Part shown: positions 16,980 to 24,450 of the stretch, in pieces
How the letters are laid out: each line of letters begins with the position of its first letter
How positions within the stretch are numbered: the stretch's first letter is position 1
Assembly (NCBI GenBank): GCA_040394735.1
Contig: JBEBRR010000001.1
Location: 1-64,000, forward strand
Direction: 5' to 3'
Length of the DNA stretch: 64,000 nucleotides
Source: Leadbetterella byssophila_A
GTDB lineage: Bacteria > Bacteroidota > Bacteroidia > Cytophagales > Spirosomataceae
Program-made: the position numbers and the translations under genes
Notes under the pieces: generated by a model
The model's database searches: none
Told to the model about the DNA's origin: nothing
What the model saw: the letters and a program-made list of their open reading frames with translations, nothing else

Positions 16980-17887
16980 ACGCAAAGATTTTTAGAAGTG
17001 AATATACGGTTATGGTCGTCAATGATAATGCAGGCGATATTATTCATCTGGTTAATAAGAGCCAGGCCCTCGTTAATTCCGAGTATGGACAAAGGCGTGG
17101 CCATGGCATCGGCCAGTTCGGCATAGGGGCAGATCACGGTCACGCTTTTTATACCGGTAACGGGAAGGCCTGTGCGCGGGTCAATGGTATGCGAATACCG
17201 TTTTCCGTCAATGATGGTAAACTTTTCATAGGTCCCGGAGGTAGCCACAGCCATTTCCCCCACTTCCAGTTCGGAGAACGGAAAAGCGGGGGCATCGGGA
17301 TCCGCCACCGAGATGGTCCAGGATTTACCATTGCAGGTACCCCAGGTTTTCAGGTCGCCGCTGGCGTTCACCACCCCGTTTTTCACCCCCAGGTCTTTCA
17401 GCACCTGGCTGGCCCTGTCGGCGGCATAACCTTTTCCTATTCCGCCAAAACCTACCCGCATGCCTTTTTCTTTCAGGAAGACGGTCCGGCGGTCTTCGTC
17501 CAGCACAATGTTCCGGTAGTTGATCAGCCGCAGGTTCCGGAGGGCTTCTGCGGTGGGCAGCGTTGTCATCGCCGCGTCAAAATTCCAGAGCCTTTTGTCA
17601 ATAGAGCCGTATGAGAGGTCAAAGGCCCCCTGTGTCAGCTCTGATATCTTTTGAGCGCGCTTCACCAGTCCTAAAAACTCATCCGGCACTTCTACGGGCT
17701 CTATACCGGCCCGGGCGTTGACCCGGCAGGTAACGCTGCTGTCGGAGAAGGTGGTAAAAAGCTTTTCTATGCGGGAAATCTCTTCCACCGCCCGGTCAAT
17801 TTTCATATCCGCCGCTTCTTCTGATTCCTCGTCAATGCTGATGACGAAGCGATTACCCATGAGTTTTAATTTCCTGGACCGGAACAT
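16976..17887 (-). CDS. apbE: FAD:protein FMN transferase (ApbE family)
   Basis: 303-residue flavin transferase that would attach FMN from FAD covalently to Thr/Ser of a target protein. Family motifs: GFGGIGKGYAADRASQVL, VVNASGDL, MAVATSGTYEKF, HTIDPRTGLPV and the metal-binding DAMATPLS. No signal peptide or lipobox is visible at the N terminus (MFRSRKLKLMGNRF), unlike many ApbE proteins, so it may act in the cytoplasm. It directly follows the thioredoxin gene with no gap and overlaps the DUF4266 gene by four bases. Its acceptor is not obvious, since no neighbour shows a standard [S/T]GA[S/T] FMN-attachment site. Confidence 0.92.
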   Translation of the reverse strand: MFRSRKLKLMGNRFVISIDEESEEAADMKIDRAVEEISRIEKLFTTFSDSSVTCRVNARAGIEPVEVPDEFLGLVKRAQKISELTQGAFDLSYGSIDKRLWNFDAAMTTLPTAEALRNLRLINYRNIVLDEDRRTVFLKEKGMRVGFGGIGKGYAADRASQVLKDLGVKNGVVNASGDLKTWGTCNGKSWTISVADPDAPAFPFSELEVGEMAVATSGTYEKFTIIDGKRYSHTIDPRTGLPVTGIKSVTVICPYAELADAMATPLSILGINEGLALINQMNNIACIIIDDHNRIFTSKNLCV

Positions 17888-18316
17888 CTATAAATGCGAT
17901 TGAATGGTCTCGATCATTTTGGCCGCGCTCAGGTCTTTCGGGTAGCCGTCCCATATGTGAAGCACCTTCCCTTCAGGAGAAAGCAGCAGCGTCAGCGGGA
18001 ACTTGCCGGAAGAATTATATTTTTCAGCCAGTGACTCGTTGTATTTCAGCTGCTCTCCGGGCAACTGGTTTTTCTTCTGCCTGGGAAAGTCGGCACGTAC
18101 CAGCTCAAGGTTCATATCGGCAAACTTTTTAAAGTCATCGGTTTCGAAGACCTCTTTTTTCAGCCGGATGCAGGGGCCGCACCAGTCGGATCCTGAAAAG
18201 TTCAGGATGACCAGCTTCCGGGCTGACCCGGCGTCGGTCAGTGCTTTTTCCAGGTTATTCCCCCATCCGCCGGTGAGCCAGAAAAAGCTCAGTAGAAAGG
18301 TGATGATATTACTCAT
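17888..18316 (-). CDS. Exported thioredoxin-fold protein
   Basis: 142-residue thioredoxin-like protein with an N-terminal hydrophobic leader (IITFLLSFFWLTGG), so probably periplasmic. The active site is in NFSGSDWCGPCIRLKKEVF, a canonical WCGPC. The cis-Pro region is GKFPLTLLLSPEG. FSGSDWCGPC with a DUF953/thioredoxin_7-like context is common in Bacteroidota. It overlaps the Rieske gene by eight bases and abuts apbE, implying coordinated expression and a shared redox role, for example keeping cysteines of the small DUF4266 lipoprotein reduced (inference). Confidence 0.88.
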   Translation of the reverse strand: MSNIITFLLSFFWLTGGWGNNLEKALTDAGSARKLVILNFSGSDWCGPCIRLKKEVFETDDFKKFADMNLELVRADFPRQKKNQLPGEQLKYNESLAEKYNSSGKFPLTLLLSPEGKVLHIWDGYPKDLSAAKMIETIQSHL

Positions 18317-18833
18317 AAATCAGGATGGTTTGACCGTCAAAGGCGGTTTTATAAATTTTGATTCCTTTAGCGCCGTACTCGTTCAGTCCGGTGCCGGTCA
18401 TGGAATACCGGGCACCGTGCTGGGGGCAGTACCATTCCCCGCTGCGGTAGGTTACGGTACGGTTATTTTCATGCGAACACACCACGGTGGCGGCAATAAA
18501 TTTACCTTCGCGGGAAAGGGCCAGCACAAAGGTATTGCCCAGCACCACATAATTATTGCGGGTGAGAAGCCGGGTGTAGAGCGGATTAGTTACGTCAACC
18601 CGGTACAGGAAGCTTATATTTTCCAGTTCTTCGGTACTGATGACAAAACTTTCATCCGGCCCGGTACCGGTGCTGCCCCCGTCTACCGGTGTACCGTCAG
18701 GATTGGTAAAAGTTCCGTCGGGATTCCGGGTCAGGGCTTCCACGTAGCTGTCTTCTTCCCTGGTGCAGGAGAGAAGGGCGAAAAGCGCCCCGCCGGTAAA
18801 TCCGCAAGATTTGAGAAACTCGTATCGGGTCAT
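18309..18833 (-). CDS. Rieske [2Fe-2S] lipoprotein
   Basis: 174-residue protein with a Rieske domain in its C-terminal half. Cluster ligands are CSH in VVCSHENNR and CPQH in WYCPQHGARY, the standard C-x-H ... C-x2-H pattern. The N terminus MTRYEFLKSCGFTGGALFALLSC resembles a Tat-type signal (RRxFLK) with the first Arg replaced by Thr, and ends in a lipobox cysteine. A low-complexity Asp/Gly/Thr/Pro linker follows (about residues 35-60). It should be membrane-anchored and transfer electrons outside the cytoplasm. It lies 50 bases after the secreted protein gene and overlaps the thioredoxin gene. Confidence 0.88.
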   Translation of the reverse strand: MTRYEFLKSCGFTGGALFALLSCTREEDSYVEALTRNPDGTFTNPDGTPVDGGSTGTGPDESFVISTEELENISFLYRVDVTNPLYTRLLTRNNYVVLGNTFVLALSREGKFIAATVVCSHENNRTVTYRSGEWYCPQHGARYSMTGTGLNEYGAKGIKIYKTAFDGQTILIYE

Positions 18834-18883
18834 TACACATTCAGTGTTTATATACTATTACGAAAAAAAGGAACTGTTTGTTG

Positions 18884-19450
18884 TCAATTCTGCCATCCCC
18901 AGGGTTTTTCTTTGTATTCCACGGGCCGGGTGAGGTCAAACGCCACACTAAATATCCGGTCAGAGCCTATCCGTCGCAGATTATAGGTAAGCCGGGTTTC
19001 ATCCAGGGTGATCCACCAGACGTTGCCACACGCATAGGGGATGAGATTGCAGGTGTAGGGGTCAGCCGGGAAAACCTGCAGCGTGTCTGATCCGGTATTG
19101 GTTGCTGTACCGCCATACATCGTAATCCGGTCTTCCGAGCCGTCTTCGTGGCGATGATCATGCTTCAGCTCAAGCACGCCTTCTTTGAGCGTCAGGATCC
19201 AGGTGCGTGACCTGTTTTCACCGGCAATAAACGGAATTTTAATCTGTGTATCCCCACAGGAAAGAACGTGGATACGGAGCTTTTCGCCGGTGAAGCCGTC
19301 GCCGTCGCGTCCGCCGGTGATGATCGTGCCCTCGTAGGCTTTACCGCAATGTTTCTGCAGGCTGGCCCAGAACTTTGTTAGCGGGGAAGCATCCTGGGCG
19401 GCCAAGGGAAAATGAAGCAGGAGGAAAGAAAGCAGGAGGTATTTTTTCAT
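18884..19450 (-). CDS. Secreted protein of unknown function
   Basis: 188-residue exported protein with a clear signal peptide (MKKYLLLSFLLLHFPLAAQ). The mature domain has four cysteines and ends LRRIGSDRIFSVAFDLTRPV followed by EYKEKPWGWQN. That FDLTxPV...PWGW ending recurs in conserved secreted proteins of unknown role, from memory. GGRDGDGFTGEKLRIHVL and KHDHRHEDGSED are notable, the latter a His/Asp-rich loop that might bind metal. It is the first gene in the minus-strand set leading to the Rieske, thioredoxin, ApbE, DUF4266 and DUF3570 genes, although the 50-base gap leaves membership uncertain. Confidence 0.7.
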   Translation of the reverse strand: MKKYLLLSFLLLHFPLAAQDASPLTKFWASLQKHCGKAYEGTIITGGRDGDGFTGEKLRIHVLSCGDTQIKIPFIAGENRSRTWILTLKEGVLELKHDHRHEDGSEDRITMYGGTATNTGSDTLQVFPADPYTCNLIPYACGNVWWITLDETRLTYNLRRIGSDRIFSVAFDLTRPVEYKEKPWGWQN

Positions 19451-19674
19451 GTGTATAAAAATTTAGTTTTTTGGGATTAGCCGCTAGATTTATTCATCAT
19501 CCGGTGTTGTGCCTAACCGCGGCTTCTACCGGCTACCGGCTCATGGAAATTTCATGTAATTGCGGTAAGCTGAGATCAAAAATACGTGTTAACCGGCAAT
19601 AATACAACCTGTTTTTGCAGCAGGCCGAAAATGAAATAAAGAGCACAGTTGACGGAAGTTGAGGGAAGGAATAG

Positions 19675-19682
19675 TAATTTTG
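19675..19682 (+). promoter_or_regulatory. Candidate -7 box for the GT2 gene
   Basis: TAATTTTG matches TAnnTTTG 23 bases before the ATG at 19706. A TTG at 19649-19651 lies 23 bases upstream, at the long end of allowed spacers. The rest of the 255-base gap (19451-19705) shows nothing else recognisable. Confidence 0.4.
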
Positions 19683-19705
19683 CCTGATTATTTTGTGAGT
19701 ACTTT

Positions 19706-20458
19706 ATGAAGATCAGTATTGTTACCGTCTGCTATAATGCAGTAAAAACCATTGAGCAAACTATTGAAAGTGTCCTTGCGCAGTCGTACGATGATTTTGA
19801 GTACATTGTGGTAGATGGGGGCTCTAAAGACGGTACGGTAGCTGTTCTTGAAAAATACAAAGACCGGATCCGGTACATTTCGGAGAAAGATGAAGGCATT
19901 TACGATGCCATGAATAAAGGAGTAGCTATGGCGAGGGGTGAGGTGATCGGGATTATCGGTGCAGACGACTTTTACCCTGATACGGAAGTGCTGAGACTGG
20001 TGGGGGAAGCTTTCCGGCAGAACAATACCGATTCAGCCTATGGCGATGTCAGATTTGTAGACCCGGAAGATACGGACAAAGTGGTACGGTTCTGGAAGGA
20101 TAAGGATTATGACCGGGCCAACTGGCTGAAGGGATGGATGCCTCCGCATATTGCTTTTTATCTCAAGAAATCAGCTTATGAGAAATACGGTCTGTACAAA
20201 ACGGAGTTTACCTGCGCGGGCGACTATGAGCTGATGCTGCGGATGCTGTACAAAAATGAGCTGAGCAGTCAGTACATTCCCGCTACCCTGATGACCATGC
20301 GGGTGGGGGGTACCAGCAGCGCATCACTGAAACACCGGTATATAGCCAATATGGAAGACCGGAAAGCCTGGAAGATCAATCACCTGAAGCCGAAGTGGTA
20401 CACGCTCTGGATGAAGCCTCTCGGGAAGATCGGACAGTTGTTTGCAAAGGAGAAGTGA
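19706..20458 (+). CDS. Glycosyltransferase family 2
   Basis: 250-residue GT-A fold glycosyltransferase. MKISIVTVCYNAVKTIEQTI opens the nucleotide-sugar domain. VVDGGSKDGT (residues 35-44) and GADDFY (85-90) carry the nucleotide and metal-binding acidic residues, and DEGIYDAMNKG is typical of WcaA/WcaE-like GT2 enzymes. CAGDYELMLRML provides the catalytic-base region. No membrane segment is seen. It likely adds a sugar during exopolysaccharide or O-glycan synthesis, but no other glycan genes lie beside it, so the product is unknown. Confidence 0.9.
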   Translation: MKISIVTVCYNAVKTIEQTIESVLAQSYDDFEYIVVDGGSKDGTVAVLEKYKDRIRYISEKDEGIYDAMNKGVAMARGEVIGIIGADDFYPDTEVLRLVGEAFRQNNTDSAYGDVRFVDPEDTDKVVRFWKDKDYDRANWLKGWMPPHIAFYLKKSAYEKYGLYKTEFTCAGDYELMLRMLYKNELSSQYIPATLMTMRVGGTSSASLKHRYIANMEDRKAWKINHLKPKWYTLWMKPLGKIGQLFAKEK

Positions 20459-20610
20459 AAGTGTTAACCCGGTAACGCCCGAAAATCAGGTAAGAACAAG
20501 GGATTTATCGAAAGTTGAAAACAGCATAAAAGATATCCGGATCTCTGCTTTGCAGAAAATTTTGGAAACGGACCGGGATGGGCGGCTTGAACCTGCTATA
20601 AAAATCTGAT

Positions 20611-20650
20611 AAAAACTGCGCCCGGTCAATGAAGGCCGGGCGCAGTTTTC
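20611..20650. terminator. Bidirectional intrinsic terminator
   Basis: Perfect 14-base arms AAAACTGCGCCCGG (20612-20625) and CCGGGCGCAGTTTT (20636-20649) with a 10-base loop. It lies between the convergent GT2 and pafA genes and has A/T tails for both strands. The rest of the 194-base gap shows no gene. Confidence 0.88.
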
Positions 20651-20652
20651 TG

Positions 20653-22269
20653 TTATTTTTTCAGCACTTCGGGGATAGGCACACCGATGGCGCCGTTGGG
20701 TTCCAGAATTCTGAGCAGCATGGCCACGGTAGGAGCGATATCACAGATATACGTGGGTCGCACGGTTTCACCATGATTGATGCCCCAGCCGAAGAAGAGC
20801 AGCGGCACATGCGTATCGTATCGGTACATCGTGCCGTGGGTGGTGCCTTTGAGTCCTCCTTCAAACCAGGCCGGTTCCGGGAGGATCATGATCTCCCCGC
20901 TTCTTTTCGGGTTATAAAGGTTCATAAGCTTTGTCTGATAGTATTCCGGTACGCTTGAGACATTGCCATCGGCAATGTTCACTACCGTATAAATACCCTC
21001 TTTCTGGGAAAGACTGGCTTTGAGCGTTTCGGTTACTTCGTCAATGGAAATGTTCCTCTTGTCCATCACTTCCCGGTTCAGGTAAATCTGGTAATTGTCA
21101 TAGTATTGGATGATCTTTGAATCTCCGTAGCGTTCTTCCAATATCTGCTGAGCCATTCTCTGCAGCTCTTTGCCTACAAATACTCCCGAAGGAATATTGT
21201 TCTTCATATTAAAGGCCGGGATATTGGCTACCGCGTGGTCAGCCGAGAGAAAGACCGTGTAAGTGCCCTTGCCCAGCTTTTTGTCGAGGTAATTCAGCAG
21301 CTGTTCTATTTCACGGTCCAGGCGCAGGTAAACGTCCTGTACTTCTTTCGACTGGGGTCCGAAGGCGTGACCGGCATAGTCAGGTCCCGAAAAGCTGATG
21401 GTCAGGAAGTCAGTGACCGGTCCGCCGCCCAGGTTCTCGTTTTCAACGGCTGCCATGGCAAATTCGCGGGTGAGTCTGCTGGAGTAATAGGAGGTGGTAA
21501 AGCTTTCCATCGTTACAGTATGAGGAAACACCGCTGATTTTTCACCCGAAAGTGCAGCTTCATAGGGCTGATCATCCGGCTCCGATTCGACATAGTCATC
21601 ACCAGGGAGCAGGTAATCCCACTTTTGTGTGATGTATTGGGCCGGCAGCTTTTTAGCATTGAAATCTTTTACCCACTGGGGCAGGTCGTTCCGGTAATAT
21701 GTACTTGTAATCCAATTGGCACTGCTTCCGTCAAACCAATAGGCCTGGCCTGTGTGCCCGGCCGGCATAATGGCTCCCCGGTCTTTGAAAGCCACCCCGA
21801 TCACCTTGGAACGAAACTGGGTAGCTACCCGCAGCTGATCAGTAATGGTGGTCACTTTCAGGTTCCTGGGCGACATCTTCCCGGCAGAGGCTTTCCCCTC
21901 ACCTACCAGGCTTACGGTAGAATCGCCTGCCACATACATTTTCTTACCAATAGGCTTTTCGTACCAGTCGTTACCTACAATTCCCGATATGGCCGGGGAA
22001 GAGCCGGTAAACACATGAGCGTGGCCAGGCCCGGTTACGGTAGACGCATAATGGTAATGATTATTTCTGCAGGTAAAACCTTCTCCCATCATGCGCTTAA
22101 ATCCGCCTGAAGAGAACTTGCTGTTAAACCGGTGCAGGTATTCGTCCCGCATCTGGTCTACAATGATACCTACCACCAGTTTGGGTTTATCGGGTGCGTT
22201 GTTTTTCTTCTGCGCAAAAGCAGGAGACAGGCTGCCCAGTAAAGAAATCAGTATGATTAAATGTTTCAT
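20653..22269 (-). CDS. pafA: Phosphate-irrepressible alkaline phosphatase PafA
   Basis: 538-residue periplasmic phosphomonoesterase of the alkaline-phosphatase superfamily, with a signal peptide ending SPAFAQ. The active-site residues fall at the same numbers as in the characterised Elizabethkingia enzyme: Asp38, nucleophile Thr79 in STVTGPGH, Asn100, and Lys162/Arg164 in FKDR. The remaining metal ligands are Asp297, His301, Asp344, His345 and His478, a constant shift of eight residues. Such enzymes release phosphate from organic esters and are produced regardless of phosphate supply. A TAAATTTG box lies just upstream. Confidence 0.93.
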   Translation of the reverse strand: MKHLIILISLLGSLSPAFAQKKNNAPDKPKLVVGIIVDQMRDEYLHRFNSKFSSGGFKRMMGEGFTCRNNHYHYASTVTGPGHAHVFTGSSPAISGIVGNDWYEKPIGKKMYVAGDSTVSLVGEGKASAGKMSPRNLKVTTITDQLRVATQFRSKVIGVAFKDRGAIMPAGHTGQAYWFDGSSANWITSTYYRNDLPQWVKDFNAKKLPAQYITQKWDYLLPGDDYVESEPDDQPYEAALSGEKSAVFPHTVTMESFTTSYYSSRLTREFAMAAVENENLGGGPVTDFLTISFSGPDYAGHAFGPQSKEVQDVYLRLDREIEQLLNYLDKKLGKGTYTVFLSADHAVANIPAFNMKNNIPSGVFVGKELQRMAQQILEERYGDSKIIQYYDNYQIYLNREVMDKRNISIDEVTETLKASLSQKEGIYTVVNIADGNVSSVPEYYQTKLMNLYNPKRSGEIMILPEPAWFEGGLKGTTHGTMYRYDTHVPLLFFGWGINHGETVRPTYICDIAPTVAMLLRILEPNGAIGVPIPEVLKK

Positions 22270-22284
22270 AGAATAGTTTTTTTA

Positions 22285-22292
22285 CAAATTTA
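22285..22292 (-). promoter_or_regulatory. Candidate -7 box for pafA
   Basis: Reading the minus strand, TAAATTTG matches TAnnTTTG and ends 15 bases before the pafA start. No good TTG element is seen at the usual distance upstream. Confidence 0.35.
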
Positions 22293-22300
22293 GGTCTTTC

Positions 22301-22320
22301 AGAAGAGAACTGCCTCTTCT
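22301..22320 (-). terminator. Weak hairpin after the patatin gene
   Basis: AGAAGAG and CTCTTCT arms (7 bases) with a 6-base loop lie 13 bases beyond the patatin stop. There is no strong T-run, so termination activity is uncertain. Confidence 0.3.
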
Positions 22321-22332
22321 GTCTTTATTTCT

Positions 22333-23247
22333 TTAGTCGCGGCTCATCACCTCATCTCCTTTGATATAACCGCTTTTGATAGAATTCCGGATGTCATCGA
22401 GGTTAAAGCTGGTGAGTTTGATTCCCACGCTTTCATCCGGCCGGATGATGGTAAGCTTTATTTTTTTGTTCAGTGTAAAACCATAAATAGACATCAGGTT
22501 TTCATTGTAGCTTTCCGCCCAGTCGATGTCGTTGTTTTCCAGCTGGCTTACTGAAATATCCTTGAGCCTGTCCAGCAGATTCAGCAGGCTGCGATGATTG
22601 ATGGGCTCCATGTTCCGCTCTTTGGGGTGGGTGGCGATGGCATAAATTTCCGTGGCCCCGTCTTCTATGGCTTTGCGGATCGGTACTACTTCCCGCAGGC
22701 CCCCGTCAAGGTAGATTTCCCGGTTGTCATCACCGATCTGCACCGCCGGCATCACCACGGGAATGGAACTGCTGGCTCTCAGGTATTCCATAAAGTGGTC
22801 TTCAAACGGTGATACGTACTTCATGTTCCCGGTATGAATGTTGACCGCCCCCACTTTGATTTTTACCGGGCTTTTCCGGAGGTCATCCTGGGTGACGTAT
22901 TTTTTCACTTTTTCGTGCAGGGGGTTCACGTCCAACAAGCCGTCAAAACGGCTGAGCATGGTATCCACGCCCAGGCTCCAGTAAGACTTCAGGATGCCCA
23001 CATCTTCAGGCCGGGTAATATTTTTCAACCAGAAGCTGATCAGCTTTTTGTTCACAGAATTCCAGTCCACATACCCGTATTTCCGGTATTGCTTACCGGC
23101 TTCAGATACAAGAAACGAGGCATTCAATGCCCCTGCAGAGATGCCGTAGATCATTTCAGGCGCAAATCCCCGTTCGAGAACGGCCTGTATTGCGCCTACC
23201 TGCCACGCTCCTTTCAATGAGCCTCCGCCCAATACCAGTGCTTTCAT
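22333..23247 (-). CDS. Patatin-like phospholipase
   Basis: About 304-residue Ser-Asp dyad lipid hydrolase. The oxyanion loop is LGGGSLKGAWQVGA near the N terminus and the nucleophile is Ser37 in YGISAGALNAS. The catalytic Asp is in YLDGGLREVVPI (DGG). I start at the Met complementary to 23245-23247 (MKALVLGGG); a longer frame from 23286 would overlap the upstream gene and adds 13 residues with no family match. No signal peptide is present, so a cytoplasmic lipase is likely. It follows the thioesterase gene by five bases, suggesting a small lipid-related operon. Confidence 0.9.
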   Translation of the reverse strand: MKALVLGGGSLKGAWQVGAIQAVLERGFAPEMIYGISAGALNASFLVSEAGKQYRKYGYVDWNSVNKKLISFWLKNITRPEDVGILKSYWSLGVDTMLSRFDGLLDVNPLHEKVKKYVTQDDLRKSPVKIKVGAVNIHTGNMKYVSPFEDHFMEYLRASSSIPVVMPAVQIGDDNREIYLDGGLREVVPIRKAIEDGATEIYAIATHPKERNMEPINHRSLLNLLDRLKDISVSQLENNDIDWAESYNENLMSIYGFTLNKKIKLTIIRPDESVGIKLTSFNLDDIRNSIKSGYIKGDEVMSRD

Positions 23248-23252
23248 AACGT

Positions 23253-23666
23253 TCAGACTATGGCTACGGTCAGGCGGCTGACGCAAACCGGTTTTTCTTC
23301 ATCATTCGTAATCCGGATGTCCCAGATATGGGTTCTTTTACCTATATGAATAGGTGTTACTTTACCGTACACCCAGCCTTCGGTAACGGAACGGAGGTGG
23401 TTGGCGTTGATTTCCAGGCCCACGGCCTTTTGTTTTTCAGGATCATCCAGGCAAAGTACGGAGGCGATGCTGCCCAGGGTTTCTGCCAAAGCTACGGAGG
23501 CGCCGCCATGAAGGAGTCCGAAAGGTTGTTTGGTCCGGTGATCTACGGGCATGCGGGCAATTAGATAATTGTCCCCTTTTTCAAGAAACTCTATTCCGAG
23601 GTGATCGCTCAGGGTATTTTTACTCATCTGAATAAAAACATCCAGGTCGATATTGTTCTTAAACAT
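23253..23666 (-). CDS. Hotdog-fold acyl-CoA thioesterase (PaaI/MenI type)
   Basis: 137-residue single-domain hotdog thioesterase. LLHGGASVALAETLGSIAS carries the HGG-x(n)-E pattern used by PaaI and DHNA-CoA thioesterases. GLEINANHLRSV and GKRTHIWDIRI follow as core strands. It should hydrolyse an acyl- or aryl-CoA, possibly DHNA-CoA in menaquinone synthesis as many Bacteroidota homologues are annotated, but no men gene is near. It is divergent from the histidine phosphatase gene with 49 bases between the starts and lies upstream of the patatin gene. Confidence 0.88.
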   Translation of the reverse strand: MFKNNIDLDVFIQMSKNTLSDHLGIEFLEKGDNYLIARMPVDHRTKQPFGLLHGGASVALAETLGSIASVLCLDDPEKQKAVGLEINANHLRSVTEGWVYGKVTPIHIGKRTHIWDIRITNDEEKPVCVSRLTVAIV

Positions 23667-23679
23667 GTATTTTAAATCG

Positions 23680-23687
23680 TATTTTTG
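23680..23687 (+). promoter_or_regulatory. Candidate -7 box for the histidine phosphatase gene
   Basis: TATTTTTG matches TAnnTTTG and lies 28 bases before the ATG at 23716, within the short divergent region shared with the thioesterase gene. A TTG at 23653-23655 is 24 bases upstream, slightly long. Confidence 0.4.
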
Positions 23688-23715
23688 CCAAACTTAATGA
23701 AAAAGTGCAGACTTT

Positions 23716-24360
23716 ATGGCAAAAAAAATCATCTATTTGATCCGGCATGGAGAAACAGAGTTTAACAGGAAAGGCGCCGTGCAGGGACGTGGAATAGATG
23801 CCGGACTGAATGAAACCGGACAAAGGCAGGCCAGGGCGTTTTATGAAAAATACAAGGATATTCCCTTCCGGAGGATCTACATTTCTTCGCTGAAAAGAAC
23901 ATATGAAACCTCTTACGGCTTTATTGAGGCGGGAATTCCCTATGAGCATCATGAAGGACTGGATGAGATCAGTTGGGGAAAAGCGGAAGGGCTGACATTG
24001 GAGGAAACGGGCTACGAAGTGTTCAAAACATTGATCGAAAAATGGCGGGGAGGAGAAACCCATGCCGCGCTTGACGCAGGTGAAAGCCCCGAGCAGGTGG
24101 CAGAGCGCCAGGCAGCGGTTATTGAAAAGATATTGTCAAGGAAGGAAGAAGAGCTCATCCTGATTACCATGCACGGCCGGGCCATGCGGATTCTGTTGAG
24201 CCGGGTGCTGGGTTTCCCGCTTTGGGAAATGGACCGGTTTGAACATTCCAATACCTGCCTGTATATCCTCGAATATGACTATGACCGCAGGCAGTTTGAG
24301 CTAAAGCTGAGCAATGATACCAGCCATATCGGGGAGCACATGCAACAGCTGCAGGATTAA
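23716..24360 (+). CDS. Histidine phosphatase family protein (phosphoglycerate-mutase-like)
   Basis: 214-residue phosphohydrolase. IYLIRHGETEFN contains the catalytic RHG triplet (His11), followed by QGRGIDAGLNETGQRQA. The second conserved histidine is in LITMHGRAMRILLSR. The fold and length fit cobalamin-phosphatase (CobC) or generic phosphoglycerate-mutase-like enzymes. No cobalamin genes are adjacent, so the substrate is open. It lies 90 bases upstream of the LytS-type kinase gene on the same strand. Confidence 0.9.
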   Translation: MAKKIIYLIRHGETEFNRKGAVQGRGIDAGLNETGQRQARAFYEKYKDIPFRRIYISSLKRTYETSYGFIEAGIPYEHHEGLDEISWGKAEGLTLEETGYEVFKTLIEKWRGGETHAALDAGESPEQVAERQAAVIEKILSRKEEELILITMHGRAMRILLSRVLGFPLWEMDRFEHSNTCLYILEYDYDRRQFELKLSNDTSHIGEHMQQLQD

Positions 24361-24450
24361 ATGCTTTATTCACCGTTTGTCATGCAGAAATACAGGATGG
24401 TCATATTTTGATGCAGGATTGCCGGTAAAATGCTAATTTTAAGCTGAGAT

